From positions 54,566 through 118,565 of the forward strand of contig CAYOAP010000009.1 in NCBI GenBank assembly GCA_964401995.1: 64,000 nucleotides of DNA, given 5' to 3'. Position 1 is the first letter of the stretch. Each line of letters starts with the position of its first letter. The translations under genes and the position numbers were made by a program. Below, in pieces: positions 1-8,275 of this stretch. This stretch comes from DATCBF01 sp964401995. GTDB taxonomy: Bacteria; Actinomycetota; Thermoleophilia; Solirubrobacterales; 70-9. The notes under the pieces were generated by a model. It worked only from the letters and a program-made list of their open reading frames with translations. It was not told the origin of the DNA and searched no databases.

Positions 1-8
1 CCTCGCCT

Positions 9-287
9 GTGACCCGGGTCGTGCAGGAGGCGGAGGCGCGCCAGATGATCGAGGCCAAGTCGTTCCGCCGGCAACGGCGCGGCGGCGGCCCGATCGACAT
101 CGAGGCGGAAGTCCAGCGGGCGATGGACCTGGCGGCGCCGAAGCCGACGATCAGCGAGGAGCTGCGGGCCGAGGTCCGCGATCTCGTCCTCGCCCGCAAC
201 GAAAGGCGGATGCGCCAGGGCGAGCAGCCGCTCGACGTCGAGGCCGAGGTGGAACGCCAGCTCGAAGATTTCATAGGATCGACCTGA
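9..287 (+). CDS. Small charged protein with an internal repeat (possibly 5'-truncated)
   Basis: I do not recognise a family. The 92-residue product is rich in Glu, Arg and Ala and predicted helical. It contains two related units of about 45 residues: residues 7-40 (EARQMIEAK...IDIEAEVQRAM) and residues 54-88 (EVRDLVLAR...LDVEAEVERQL). The GTG start at 9 is only a possibility, because the frame stays open to the window edge and a further repeat unit could lie upstream. The TGA overlaps the ATG of the next gene (TGATG), so the two are probably translationally coupled. No signal peptide or membrane segment is seen. Confidence 0.6.
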   Translation: MTRVVQEAEARQMIEAKSFRRQRRGGGPIDIEAEVQRAMDLAAPKPTISEELRAEVRDLVLARNERRMRQGEQPLDVEAEVERQLEDFIGST

Positions 288-622
288 TGGCTGGTGCCGA
301 CGAGAACCTTTACGAGGTAGACGACCTGCTGATGCAGCCGGGGACCTATTTCAACCCCCAGACCGAGGTCGTCGTCGTCGTCGACGACTCGACCTCGATC
401 GATCAGGAGGTCTTCAACATGGAGGCCTACGAGGGCGCCGAGTGGGTGCGAATCTCCGAGGACGTGCCGGTCGACGAGGATCGCCGCGACCTGCTGCTGG
501 AGAAGTTCCAGACCCACTACCACCCCGGTTCCAGCAGCTCGGTCTCCGAGACGGCCCTGGAGCAGGGCGACGAGGAGCTCGACGAAGGCGAGGACGGCCA
601 GGACCCAGGCCGCGAGGACTGA
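287..622 (+). CDS. Acidic hypothetical protein
   Basis: Unrecognised 111-residue soluble protein. The body (residues 1-75) is mixed alpha/beta in appearance, with the run TEVVVVVDDSTSID at 26-39. The tail (residues 80-111) is Ser-, Glu- and Asp-rich and looks disordered. It overlaps its neighbours by one base at each end (TGATG at 285-289 and at 620-624), so it sits in a tight three-gene operon with the peroxiredoxin. Function is unknown; a role linked to oxidative stress would be a guess from position only. Confidence 0.65.
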   Translation: MAGADENLYEVDDLLMQPGTYFNPQTEVVVVVDDSTSIDQEVFNMEAYEGAEWVRISEDVPVDEDRRDLLLEKFQTHYHPGSSSSVSETALEQGDEELDEGEDGQDPGRED

Positions 623-1092
623 TGCTGGCCGCGGGCGACAAGGCGCCGGAGTTCGCGCTCCCCGACCAGAACGGCGACGAGGTCAAGCTCTCCGACCTGC
701 GCGGCGAGACCGTGGTCCTCTACTTCTACCCCCGCGCCGACACCCCCGGCTGCACGACCCAGGCCTGCAGCGTCCGCGATCGCCGCGCCGAGTACAAGGC
801 CGCCGGCGCCCGGGTGCTGGGCGCCTCCCCCGACAAGGTCGAGGCGGTGCAGAAGTTCGCCGGCAAATACGACCTCGACTTCACCCTCCTCGCCGACGCC
901 GACCACGCCGTCGCCGAGGCCTACGGCGCCTGGGTCGAGAAGTCGATGTACGGCAAGAAGTACATGGGCGTGCAGCGCTGCACCTTCATCATCGACCCCG
1001 AGGGCAAGATCGCCAAGGTCTTCCCCAAGGTCTCGCCGAAAACGCACGACGACCTCGTGCTGAAGGCGCTGGCCGAGCTCACGCCCGCCTGA
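622..1092 (+). CDS. bcp: Peroxiredoxin, Bcp/PrxQ family
   Basis: Thiol peroxidase of 156 residues that reduces hydrogen peroxide and organic hydroperoxides in the cytoplasm, using thioredoxin-type reductants. The AhpC/TSA fold starts at the first residues. The peroxidatic Cys is C44 in TPGCTTQAC, and C49 five residues later is the resolving Cys, the two-Cys spacing of the Bcp/PrxQ class. The TFIIDPEGKI strand near the C-terminus is also typical. The ATG at 622 overlaps the stop of the preceding gene, and the length matches the family, so an upstream extension in the same frame is rejected. Confidence 0.95.
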   Translation: MLAAGDKAPEFALPDQNGDEVKLSDLRGETVVLYFYPRADTPGCTTQACSVRDRRAEYKAAGARVLGASPDKVEAVQKFAGKYDLDFTLLADADHAVAEAYGAWVEKSMYGKKYMGVQRCTFIIDPEGKIAKVFPKVSPKTHDDLVLKALAELTPA

Positions 1093-1112
1093 TCTCGGCG
1101 TAGCCGACATTC

Positions 1113-1130
1113 ACCCCACTGGGCTGGGGT
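1113..1130. terminator. Hairpin between convergent genes
   Basis: ACCCCA-(CTGGGC)-TGGGGT forms a 6-bp stem, flanked by CCGAC (1104-1108) and GTCGG, which can pair outside it. It lies in the 47-bp gap between bcp and the convergent antiporter gene, so it could serve both strands. There is no clear U-tract, which is common in high-GC actinobacteria. Confidence 0.5.
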
Positions 1131-1139
1131 CAAAGTCGG

Positions 1140-2279
1140 TCAGGCGTAGTAGAAGGCGATGCCGAAGACGACGTAAACGGCGAGCAGCTGGACGCCCTCG
1201 AACCAGGTCGACTCGCCGTCCTGGGTGACGTAATTGGCGATCAACACCGCGAGCAGGATCGCGCCCAGCTCGAAGCCGTTGAAGACGAGCGCCAGCGGGT
1301 GCGGGCCGATGAAGAAGGAGGCGATCACCAGCACCGGGGCGACGAAAAGGGCGACCTGGGCGCTGGAGCCGACCGCGATGTTGACCGCGAGGTCCATCTT
1401 GTTCTTCATCGCGACCAGGACCGCGACCCAGTGCTCGGCGGCGTTGCCGACGATCGCGACCACGATCACGCCGATGAAGAACTCGGAGAGGCCGACCGCG
1501 TGCGAGGCCTCGCTGATCGAGCCGACCAGCACCTCCGACATCACCCCGACCAGGACGCCGGCGATCGCCAGCGCGATCACCGAGGTGCGGGTCGACCAGC
1601 CCCAGCTGTCCTCGTCGCCGTAATCGGGGTTGAAGATGTCGCGGTGGGTCTTGAGCGAGAAGACCAGGCCGAGGACGTAGGTCGCGATCAACACGATCGC
1701 GACCGCGAGCGAGAGGTGCTCGACGGTCGAGCCATAGTGGACGATCTCGGCCCCGGGCTGGGGCAGGCCCTTGCCCTCGACCAGCTCGAAAATCGCCGGC
1801 ATCAGCAGCGCCGCCGCCGCCAGCAGCAGCATCGAGGTCTGGACGCTGGCCCCGGTCTTGCTGAAGGTCTGTTTTTCGCGGCCGAGCCCGCCTGCCAGCA
1901 TCGCCGCCCCCAGCACGAGCAGGATGTTGCCGATGATCGAGCCGATGATCGAGGCCTTGACCACCTCGTGCAGGCCCTGGCCGAGGGCGAAGAGGGCGAT
2001 GATCAGCTCCGGCGCGTTGCCGAAGGTGACGTTGAGCAGGCCGCCGATGCCGGGGCCCGAGCGCGCCGCCAGCTCCTCGGTCGCCCGGCCCATCAGAGCC
2101 GCGGTCGGGACGATCCCCAGGGCCGAGACGAGGAAGACAATGCTGGCCGAGGCGCCGGCCAGGTCGAGCGCCACCGCCAGCGGGATCAGCGGCGCCAGCA
2201 GGTAGGGCCAGCCGTCGGGGGTGCGCAGGAAGGAGGCGTTCAGCTTTGGCTGGTTTGGGTTGCGCGGCTCGCCCGTCAT
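1140..2279 (-). CDS. Calcium/proton antiporter (CaCA superfamily, Cax/ChaA type)
   Basis: Integral membrane antiporter of 379 residues with about 10-11 hydrophobic segments, exchanging cytoplasmic Ca2+ (or Na+/K+) for protons. The two inverted alpha-repeats each carry the signature Gly-Asn-x-x-Glu: GNAPELIIALFAL in the first half and GNAAEHWVAVLVAM in the second. Acidic loop residues (DYGDED) lie between the halves. The ATG at 2279 is preferred over the far-upstream ATG at 2336, which would put the terminator hairpin inside the gene. It is downstream of, but probably transcriptionally separate from, the lipoprotein gene. Confidence 0.93.
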   Translation of the reverse strand: MTGEPRNPNQPKLNASFLRTPDGWPYLLAPLIPLAVALDLAGASASIVFLVSALGIVPTAALMGRATEELAARSGPGIGGLLNVTFGNAPELIIALFALGQGLHEVVKASIIGSIIGNILLVLGAAMLAGGLGREKQTFSKTGASVQTSMLLLAAAALLMPAIFELVEGKGLPQPGAEIVHYGSTVEHLSLAVAIVLIATYVLGLVFSLKTHRDIFNPDYGDEDSWGWSTRTSVIALAIAGVLVGVMSEVLVGSISEASHAVGLSEFFIGVIVVAIVGNAAEHWVAVLVAMKNKMDLAVNIAVGSSAQVALFVAPVLVIASFFIGPHPLALVFNGFELGAILLAVLIANYVTQDGESTWFEGVQLLAVYVVFGIAFYYA

Positions 2280-2302
2280 TCGCCGCAAGGGTATGCGGAA
2301 AC

Positions 2303-2334
2303 GCGAAGGGCCCCGCAGCTGCGGGGCCCTTCGC
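2303..2334 (-). terminator. Perfect 32-bp palindromic terminator
   Basis: A 16-bp arm (GCGAAGGGCCCCGCAG) is followed directly by its exact reverse complement, centred on AGCT. It lies 20 bp downstream of the lipoprotein stop (2355) and just before the antiporter start. On the minus strand GTTTCC follows the stem, a weak U-run. Confidence 0.8.
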
Positions 2335-2354
2335 AAGACGCTTGGCGCTAAGAG

Positions 2355-3479
2355 CTAGCGCAGCAAGGTGGCGCATTCCTGCAGGTCGACCGGAGTCGAG
2401 GCGCCCTGCAGGCACTTCAGGTAGGCCTGCTGCGCCGAGCCGGAGGAGGAGCCGCCTGCGGTCGAGCCGCCGCCGGTGCTGCCGCCAGTCGCGCCTTCCA
2501 GCAATTCGCCGAGGCCGCCGCCTTCGGCAGCGCCGAGCAGTTCGATCGGGTTGATCCCCAGCTTGAGGAAGAGATCGTTGAGCGGCTTGGCGCCACTCGG
2601 GGCAGTGATCGACTGTTCTTCGTTGACGCCTTCAAGCGAGAGGTCGAAGCTGATGTCGACCTTTTTCGGGCCGCCTTCGCTGCTCGCCGGCGGTTCGATC
2701 GAGAGTTCGGCCGAGATCCGCCGCACGATGTTGTCGTCGCCGACGTAGACATCGACATGCGCCGTCTTCAGGGCGCTCTGAACCTGGCCCTTGGCCTGGT
2801 CGAGTTCGGCGGTCGAGGGGATCGGGCCGGCGGCGCCGAGCTGGGCCGCGCAGGCTGGATTTTCGACCAGTTCGATCAGAGCGTCGATCGCGCCGGGGGC
2901 GTTGAGGTCGCCGCTGACGTGGGTGGTGCTGGTGTCGCCGACGTCGGTCGTGCCTTCGTTGGTCAGGTTGTCGATGAAGTCTTCGACCTTGAGCCCGGTG
3001 GCCGCTTCCTGGCAGGCGGTCACGTCAGTGGAGCTGCCCTGGGCGCCGCTCTGGTTCTGGGCTTTTTCGATCGCCGCCTTGACGAAGCTGAAAGTGGTCG
3101 GGTCGACTTCGTAGGGGGTGCCTTCGTAGGTGACGAAGGCCTTGTCGGCGAGCAGCGCGACGCCACCGTCGAAGTTGACGTCCTTGCCGTTGACCGACCC
3201 GTTCGCTTTGGCGTTGACGTCGAAGAGCGGCAGCTGGCCCGCGCCGCGGCTCTGGAACGGCCCGTCGAGGCTGACGTCGACCTTGCCGCCTTCGTCGCCC
3301 TCGACGTTGACCGAGAGGGAGAGATCGATATTGCCGCTCTTGATCCCCTGCAGGGTCGCGTCCTTGATGACGCTCTGCGGGTTCTCGCTGCTGCTGTCAC
3401 TGCTGCTGCCGCAGGCGGCAAAGGCGGTGGCCAGCGCGGTCAGCGCGGCGAAGAGTAAGAAGATTCGAAGTCGGCTCAA
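2355..3479 (-). CDS. Exported lipoprotein, LppX/LprAFG-like
   Basis: Lipoprotein of 374 residues. A hydrophobic signal (residues 5-21) ends in FAAC with C22 as the predicted lipidated Cys, followed by a Ser-rich linker (GSSSDSSSEN). The body alternates beta strands, with motifs such as GGKVDVSLDGPF, FDVNAKANG and VVRRISAELSIE, resembling the LppX/LprG lipid-binding fold. That is inferred from pattern, not a firm family assignment. A Gly/Ser-rich low-complexity stretch (about 322-347) precedes a short tail with two Cys (KCLQG...QECATLL). A strong terminator follows. Confidence 0.75.
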   Translation of the reverse strand: MSRLRIFLLFAALTALATAFAACGSSSDSSSENPQSVIKDATLQGIKSGNIDLSLSVNVEGDEGGKVDVSLDGPFQSRGAGQLPLFDVNAKANGSVNGKDVNFDGGVALLADKAFVTYEGTPYEVDPTTFSFVKAAIEKAQNQSGAQGSSTDVTACQEAATGLKVEDFIDNLTNEGTTDVGDTSTTHVSGDLNAPGAIDALIELVENPACAAQLGAAGPIPSTAELDQAKGQVQSALKTAHVDVYVGDDNIVRRISAELSIEPPASSEGGPKKVDISFDLSLEGVNEEQSITAPSGAKPLNDLFLKLGINPIELLGAAEGGGLGELLEGATGGSTGGGSTAGGSSSGSAQQAYLKCLQGASTPVDLQECATLLR

Positions 3480-3523
3480 AGCGGTACGTCCTCCTGGCTA
3501 AGTCGGGTCTGGAGGACAAGAGT

Positions 3524-4288
3524 CTATGACGATGGCGGCGGCTCCTGCCCCCATTTCCGCATTCCAGCCTCGATTGCTTCGTTTACGGCCCGGACCACGG
3601 CGACGCGGGCGTAGCGCTTCGACTCGGCCGCGATCGGCCGCCAGGGCGCGTGGGGCTGGTCGGTGCGGGCGAGCATGTCCTCGACCGCCTGCTCGTACTC
3701 GCCTCGCTTGGCGCGGTTGGCCCAGTCGTCCTCGGTCAGCTTCCAGGCCTTGAGCGGATCGGCGGCGCGGGCCTCAAAGCGGCGCAGCTGCTCGGCCTCG
3801 GAGATGTGGAGCCAGAGCTTGACCAGGATCGTGCCCTCGTCGGCAAGCGTGCGCTCGAAGGCGTTGATCTCGTCGTAGGCGCGCAGCCACTGCTCGCGGG
3901 TCGCGAGCCCATCGACGCGCTCGACCAGGACCCGCCCGTACCAGGAGCGGTCGAAGACGGCCATCCCTCCCCAGCCGGGCAGGACGGGCCAGAAGCGCCA
4001 GAGGAAGTGGTGGCGGCGCTCGTCGTCGCTCGGCGCGGCGAACTGGACGACGCGGACGTGGCGCGGGTCCAGCGGCGAGACCAGGCGTTTGATCGCGCCG
4101 CCCTTGCCGGAGGCGTCCCAGCCCTCGAAGACGACGCAGACCGGAGGCCCGATCCCCCGCTCGCCGATCAGGCCGCCGAGCGTGAGCCGGAGCTGGACAA
4201 GGCGCTTCCATGCGAGGCCGAGTTCGTGCTCCTCTTCCTTGCGGCTGAGCTCAAGCGAGAGGTCGACTTCTCCGAGGCGCGTCGTCAT
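3524..4288 (-). CDS. ppk2: Polyphosphate kinase 2 family protein
   Basis: PPK2-type phosphotransferase of 254 residues that moves phosphate between polyphosphate and nucleotides. The Walker A loop is at 55-64 (EGWDASGKGG) and the Walker B/lid motif DRSWYGR at 113-119, with the basic lid further on (RFEARAADPLKAWKLTEDDW). This is the short single-domain form, as in class I and III enzymes. Which nucleotide it prefers (AMP, ADP or GDP) cannot be read from sequence alone. It overlaps the upstream hydrolase gene by 4 bp (ATGA), so the two are co-translated. Confidence 0.92.
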   Translation of the reverse strand: MTTRLGEVDLSLELSRKEEEHELGLAWKRLVQLRLTLGGLIGERGIGPPVCVVFEGWDASGKGGAIKRLVSPLDPRHVRVVQFAAPSDDERRHHFLWRFWPVLPGWGGMAVFDRSWYGRVLVERVDGLATREQWLRAYDEINAFERTLADEGTILVKLWLHISEAEQLRRFEARAADPLKAWKLTEDDWANRAKRGEYEQAVEDMLARTDQPHAPWRPIAAESKRYARVAVVRAVNEAIEAGMRKWGQEPPPSS

Positions 4289-5175
4289 CCCTGCCCCAGA
4301 TGCCGCGACAGGAAGTCGGCCTGGTCGGCCGCCATCCGCTCGAAGGTCTCGCCGAGGAAGGGATCGAAGTGGCCGCCGGGATAGCGGCGCAGCTCTCCCC
4401 GCGGCGCCCGCCGCGAGGCGGCGATGCCGAGCGCCGGCGGGTTGACGTCGTCCCCGTCGGTGATCGCATAGAGCACCGGGCAGGCGATCCCGCCGGTCTT
4501 ATGAGCGAGCCGGTAGGGCGGGGCGAGCACGGCGCGGGCGCAGAGCTCGTTGCGCCAGCTGCTCTCCGGCGGGGTGATCGCGGCAAAGCCGGCGGCGGCT
4601 TCGGGACTGTTGATGACCGCGACCGAGCCAGGCGGACCGCCGGCCGGGATCCGGTGCGGCGGCGCCCCGCGCAGAGCGCGACCGGCATCGCGCAGCCCCG
4701 CGCCCGCCAGCCGCAGCGGATGGACGGGGCCGGCGATGTGGGCAAGGCTGCGAACGCCGCTGATCACCGGCACGACGCAGACGGCGGCGGCGATTCCCGG
4801 ATCGGTGATCGCAAGCGACTGGACGTGGCCGCCGCCAAGCGAGTAGCCCCAGAGGGCGAGGCGGTTGGGGTCGACGAAGTCGAGCGAGCGGGCGAAGGAG
4901 AGCGCGGCGCGGAAGTCGTCGCGCTGGCGGGCGGCGTCCATCAGCCCCCGTGGCTCGCCGCCGCTGTCGCCGAAGCAGCGGTAGTCGAAAGCGAGGGCGG
5001 CGATCCCGGCGGCGGCGAAGCGCTCGCCAAATCTGTCGAGCCCCTGGTCGCGCACGCAGGAGAGGCCGGAGCCCATCACCACGCAGGGAGTTCGGCCGGA
5101 GGCGCCCTCGGGCCGAAAGAGCCAGGCCGCGCACTGCTCGCCCCTAGAGCTGAAGCTGACCTCTTCCCGTCCCAT
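4285..5175 (-). CDS. Alpha/beta hydrolase (dienelactone-hydrolase/S9-like)
   Basis: Cytoplasmic serine hydrolase of 296 residues. The nucleophile elbow is GYSLGG with S112. The segment DYRCFGDSGG (64-73) fits the strand/oxyanion region of this fold, DGDD near 232 can supply the acid, and H in YPGGHFDPF the general base. A Pro/Gly-rich insertion (about 165-185) probably forms the cap. There is no signal peptide. Substrate is unknown. The stop overlaps the ATG of ppk2, placing both in one operon read from about 5175 leftwards. Confidence 0.85.
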   Translation of the reverse strand: MGREEVSFSSRGEQCAAWLFRPEGASGRTPCVVMGSGLSCVRDQGLDRFGERFAAAGIAALAFDYRCFGDSGGEPRGLMDAARQRDDFRAALSFARSLDFVDPNRLALWGYSLGGGHVQSLAITDPGIAAAVCVVPVISGVRSLAHIAGPVHPLRLAGAGLRDAGRALRGAPPHRIPAGGPPGSVAVINSPEAAAGFAAITPPESSWRNELCARAVLAPPYRLAHKTGGIACPVLYAITDGDDVNPPALGIAASRRAPRGELRRYPGGHFDPFLGETFERMAADQADFLSRHLGQG

Positions 5176-5202
5176 CGGACGATCCTAGACCCGTGTCGGC
5201 GG

Positions 5203-5454
5203 CTACGGGGAGGGTTCGGAGGTTTCGATCTGCGGGGCCGGCTGGTCGGTGGTGACGTTGACCGCGAAGGGGAAGAGCAGGGCGCCGAGGAAGATCAGGA
5301 TGATCCCGGCAGCGACCAGCCAGCGCTGGGTGGAGAGGTGGCCGAAGATCCCGATCACGAACCCGATCAGGACCAGGGCGACGTATGGGCCATCCGTGTG
5401 AGGGAGCAGGGTGGCCAGCGGCAGAGCGAGTTCGAGCACCGGGCTGATTATCAT
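5203..5454 (-). CDS. Small membrane protein
   Basis: Unrecognised protein of 83 residues when started at the ATG at 5454. It has three hydrophobic stretches: about residues 3-18, a strong one around ALVLIGFVIGIFG, and WLVAAGIILIFLGALLFPFAV, then a polar C-terminus. An upstream start at 5487 would overlap the divergent ATPase gene and is less likely. Even so, only 8 bp separate the two divergent starts, so at least one transcript must initiate inside the neighbouring gene. Confidence 0.6.
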   Translation of the reverse strand: MIISPVLELALPLATLLPHTDGPYVALVLIGFVIGIFGHLSTQRWLVAAGIILIFLGALLFPFAVNVTTDQPAPQIETSEPSP

Positions 5455-5462
5455 CGGCGGCC

Positions 5463-6356
5463 ATGAGCGACGCGCCCACACCCGCATCGGTTGCCGAGAC
5501 GAAGGAGGCGCTGGCCGCGGCCGGCTACCTCGCCGACGAGCCCGCGGCGCTGGTCTCCTTCCTCGCCCAGCGGCTCGGCAAGCCGGTTCTGGTCGAGGGC
5601 CCGGCCGGGGTCGGCAAGACCGAGCTGGCCAAGGCGCTCTCGCGCTCTACCGGCCGCGACCTGATCCGCCTGCAGTGCTACGAGGGCCTCGACGAGGCGA
5701 AAGCGCTGTACGAGTGGAACTACCGCAAGCAGCTGCTGCGGATCCAGGCCGGCGGCGAGGCCGGCTGGGAGAATGTGCAGGAGGACATCTTCAGCGACGA
5801 GTTCCTGCTTGCGCGGCCGCTGATGCAGGCGATCGCCAGCCCTGAGCCGGTGGTGCTGCTGATCGACGAGATCGACAAGACCGACCAGGAGTTCGAGGCG
5901 ATGCTGCTCGAGCTGCTCTCCGACTTCCAGATCACGATCCCCGAGCTGGGCCAGGTCTCGGCGACGACGATGCCGATCGTCGTCCTCACCTCGAACAACT
6001 CGCGCGAGCTGACCGAGGCGCTGAAGCGCCGCTGCCTCTACCTCTGGCTTGACTACCCCGACATCGAGCGCGAGATGGAAATCGTCCGCCTCCACACTCC
6101 GGAGCTGGCCGAGACGCTCTCGCGGCGCCTGGTCGAGGTGGTGCGGATGATCCGCGCCCTCGACCTGAAGAAGCCGCCCTCGATCGCCGAGTCGATCGAT
6201 TGGGCGCGGACGCTGCTGCTGATGGGGGCCGAGGACATCGACAGCGAGACCTTCAAGCAGTCGATGTCGATCCTGGTCAAGCACCGCACCGACATCGACC
6301 TGGTCGCCGAGCGGGTCGGGGTCAAACTCGCCGCCCCGAGCAAAGCCGCGGGGTGA
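5463..6356 (+). CDS. MoxR/CoxD-type AAA+ ATPase
   Basis: AAA+ ATPase of 297 residues in the MoxR group, which act as chaperones for metalloenzyme or complex assembly with von Willebrand partners. Walker A is GPAGVGKT (46-53), Walker B LIDE (133-136) in LLIDEIDKTDQEFE, and sensor 1 is VLTSNNSREL. The arginine finger region is EALKRRCLYLWLDYP. The following gene encodes the matching VWA protein seven bases downstream, the gene order of coxD-coxE in CO-dehydrogenase maturation. No cox structural gene is present here, so the client is unknown. Confidence 0.9.
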   Translation: MSDAPTPASVAETKEALAAAGYLADEPAALVSFLAQRLGKPVLVEGPAGVGKTELAKALSRSTGRDLIRLQCYEGLDEAKALYEWNYRKQLLRIQAGGEAGWENVQEDIFSDEFLLARPLMQAIASPEPVVLLIDEIDKTDQEFEAMLLELLSDFQITIPELGQVSATTMPIVVLTSNNSRELTEALKRRCLYLWLDYPDIEREMEIVRLHTPELAETLSRRLVEVVRMIRALDLKKPPSIAESIDWARTLLLMGAEDIDSETFKQSMSILVKHRTDIDLVAERVGVKLAAPSKAAG

Positions 6357-6363
6357 GCGCCGC

Positions 6364-7770
6364 GTGGCGGCCTCGCCCTACGGGCCGAAGCTAGAGACCG
6401 GCCCGCCGGGGCTGGCGCCGAAGCTGCTCGCCTTCTGCGAGGAACTGCGCGGCGAGGGGGTCGCGGTCGGGACCTCGGAGATCCTCGACGCCTTCGCCGC
6501 CCTCGATCAGGTGCCGTGGACCGCGCAGGAGGACTTCCGCGAGGCGCTGGCCTCGACGATCGCCAAGTCGCAGGAGGATCGCCGCGTCTTCGAGCTGCTC
6601 TTCGACCGCTACTTCTTCCGCGCCGCCGAGGCCGAGGCGGTCGAGCGCAAGATCGGCGAGGGCGAGCAGCGCGGCGAGGGCGGCGAGCGGCTTGACATCG
6701 ACCAGCTGCGCGAGCAGATCCGGCAGGCGATCATCGAGGGCAACGAGGGTGAGATGCGCGACCTGGCGCGGCTGGCGATCGCCGCCTTCGGCCGCCAGGG
6801 CGAGGGCTCCGGCGTGGTCGGCGTCGACGTCCAGCGGATCCGCCGCACGCTCGGCCTCTCGGCCGGGCCCCAGCCGCCCGCGCCCGACGGCGCGGGCGAG
6901 CAGGTGACGATCGACCGCGACCAGCTCCACCGCTTCGAGCGCCACCTGCGCCGCGAGCTTGAGCGCGACCTGATCGAGCGCACCTCGACCCTCCCCCCCT
7001 CGCGGCCCCTGGCCGAGCTCGACCGCGCCCTGCCGACCAGCCCGACCCAGGACCTCGCCGCCGTCCACCGCGCCGTCTCCCAGATGAAGCGGCGGCTGGC
7101 GACGCTGGGCCAGGAGCAGCGCGGCCAGCGCAAGGGGCAGGCAGTCGACGTGCGGCGGACGATGCGGGCCTCGCTGGAGACCGGCGGTGTGCCGCTCTAC
7201 CTGCGCTACCGGCCCAAGCGCCCGCGCCGGCCTGAGATCTACGTCCTCTGCGACGTCTCGACCTCGGTCACCTCGGCCAGCGTCTTCTTCCTCTCGGTCC
7301 TGCACGCCCTGCACGACTCGTTCCGCAAGCTGCGCAGCTTCGTCTTCATCGAGCGCATCTCCGAGGTGACCGAAGTCTTCGAGCACGAGCGCGACTTCCG
7401 TGTCATCGCCCAGCGCATCTCCAGCGAGGGCGGCGTCGCCGATGTCTCGGGCTACACCGACTACGGCCGGGTCTGGCAGGAGTTCCTGACCGAGATCTCA
7501 GACGAACTTGACCCGCGCTCGACCGTGATCGTGCTCGGCGACGCCCGCACCAACGGCCGCGAGCCCCACGCCGAGATCTTCGCCCAGGTCGCCGAGCGCG
7601 CCGGCCGCCTCTTCTGGCTCAACCCGGAGCCGAAGCTCTACTGGAATTACGGCGACTCGGTGATGGCCGCCTATGAGCGCTACTGCGACGGCGCCTTCGA
7701 GTGCTGGACCACCAGGCACCTGGAGAACTTCGTCAACGTAGTCGCCGGCGGCGTGCCGACGGCTGACTGA
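6364..7770 (+). CDS. VWA-domain protein, CoxE family
   Basis: Protein of 468 residues, partner of the preceding AAA+ ATPase. The N-terminal half is charged and helical, with an acidic low-complexity stretch (EGEQRGEGGERLD around 99-111). The C-terminal VWA domain carries a MIDAS motif D-V-S-T-S (D297, S299, S301) for metal-dependent protein binding, a conserved Thr/Asp further on (YTDYGRVW), and VIVLGDARTN as the last strand/Asp. The GTG start at 6364 gives a 7-bp gap from the ATPase stop. It converges on a small membrane-protein gene with only 6 bp between stops. Confidence 0.88.
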   Translation: MAASPYGPKLETGPPGLAPKLLAFCEELRGEGVAVGTSEILDAFAALDQVPWTAQEDFREALASTIAKSQEDRRVFELLFDRYFFRAAEAEAVERKIGEGEQRGEGGERLDIDQLREQIRQAIIEGNEGEMRDLARLAIAAFGRQGEGSGVVGVDVQRIRRTLGLSAGPQPPAPDGAGEQVTIDRDQLHRFERHLRRELERDLIERTSTLPPSRPLAELDRALPTSPTQDLAAVHRAVSQMKRRLATLGQEQRGQRKGQAVDVRRTMRASLETGGVPLYLRYRPKRPRRPEIYVLCDVSTSVTSASVFFLSVLHALHDSFRKLRSFVFIERISEVTEVFEHERDFRVIAQRISSEGGVADVSGYTDYGRVWQEFLTEISDELDPRSTVIVLGDARTNGREPHAEIFAQVAERAGRLFWLNPEPKLYWNYGDSVMAAYERYCDGAFECWTTRHLENFVNVVAGGVPTAD

Positions 7771-7776
7771 CAGCGC

Positions 7777-7962
7777 TCAGTCTCCTCGCCTGCGGTAAAG
7801 ACCGCGGCCGTCGAGGACGCGGAGCACCGTGTAGGAGGTGACGAGCGCTACGACACCGATCGCCTGAATGGCACCGCCACCAAGGGGTCGAAGCAGGAGA
7901 GCACCGGGAAACGCGATTCCAATGAAGACAAGAAGAGAGATGTAGATATTTCTCATGCCCAT
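7777..7962 (-). CDS. Small membrane protein, coupled to the upstream gene
   Basis: Unrecognised 61-residue protein with two hydrophobic segments (IYISLLVFIGIAFPGALLL and AIQAIGVVALVTSYTVL) and a basic C-terminus (GRGLYRRRGD). The ATG at 7962 overlaps the stop of the upstream gene (TGATG), so this start is preferred to the longer one at 8004. Together the pair looks like a two-component small membrane module. Confidence 0.55.
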   Translation of the reverse strand: MGMRNIYISLLVFIGIAFPGALLLRPLGGGAIQAIGVVALVTSYTVLRVLDGRGLYRRRGD

Positions 7963-8228
7963 CACAATCCAGCGTACCTCATAAAAAGATCGCCAATAAG
8001 ACATGTAATCCCAACCACCCCGCCCCAGAAGCCATCTCGCAAAGCGTCGCTTTCCACTTCCCCGCGAGACCGGCCACCCACCACTCCGAGGCCTGCGCCG
8101 ACAAAGCCGCCGATGACAATCCCGGCTCCGATCACAGTGGCGATTACTTCAACGCCTGTTGTGAGAAAACCGATGTGAGAATTTCCGAGCATTGCCATGC
8201 GCCGATCCTGGCAACCGAGATTTGACAC
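7962..8228 (-). CDS. Small glycine-rich membrane protein
   Basis: Unrecognised 88-residue protein from a GTG at 8228 with GGGAG just upstream; ATG at 8198 is an alternative. Two hydrophobic segments are separated by a charged loop: VEVIATVIGAGIVIGGFVGAGLGVVGG and FWGGVVGITCLIGDLFM. Base composition looks lower in GC than in flanking genes. No close context clue beyond its coupled partner. Confidence 0.5.
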   Translation of the reverse strand: MSNLGCQDRRMAMLGNSHIGFLTTGVEVIATVIGAGIVIGGFVGAGLGVVGGRSRGEVESDALRDGFWGGVVGITCLIGDLFMRYAGL

Positions 8229-8275
8229 GTGGCTCCCAGGAGTGACGGAAGTGAAAATTCTTCGTATCGGAACTG

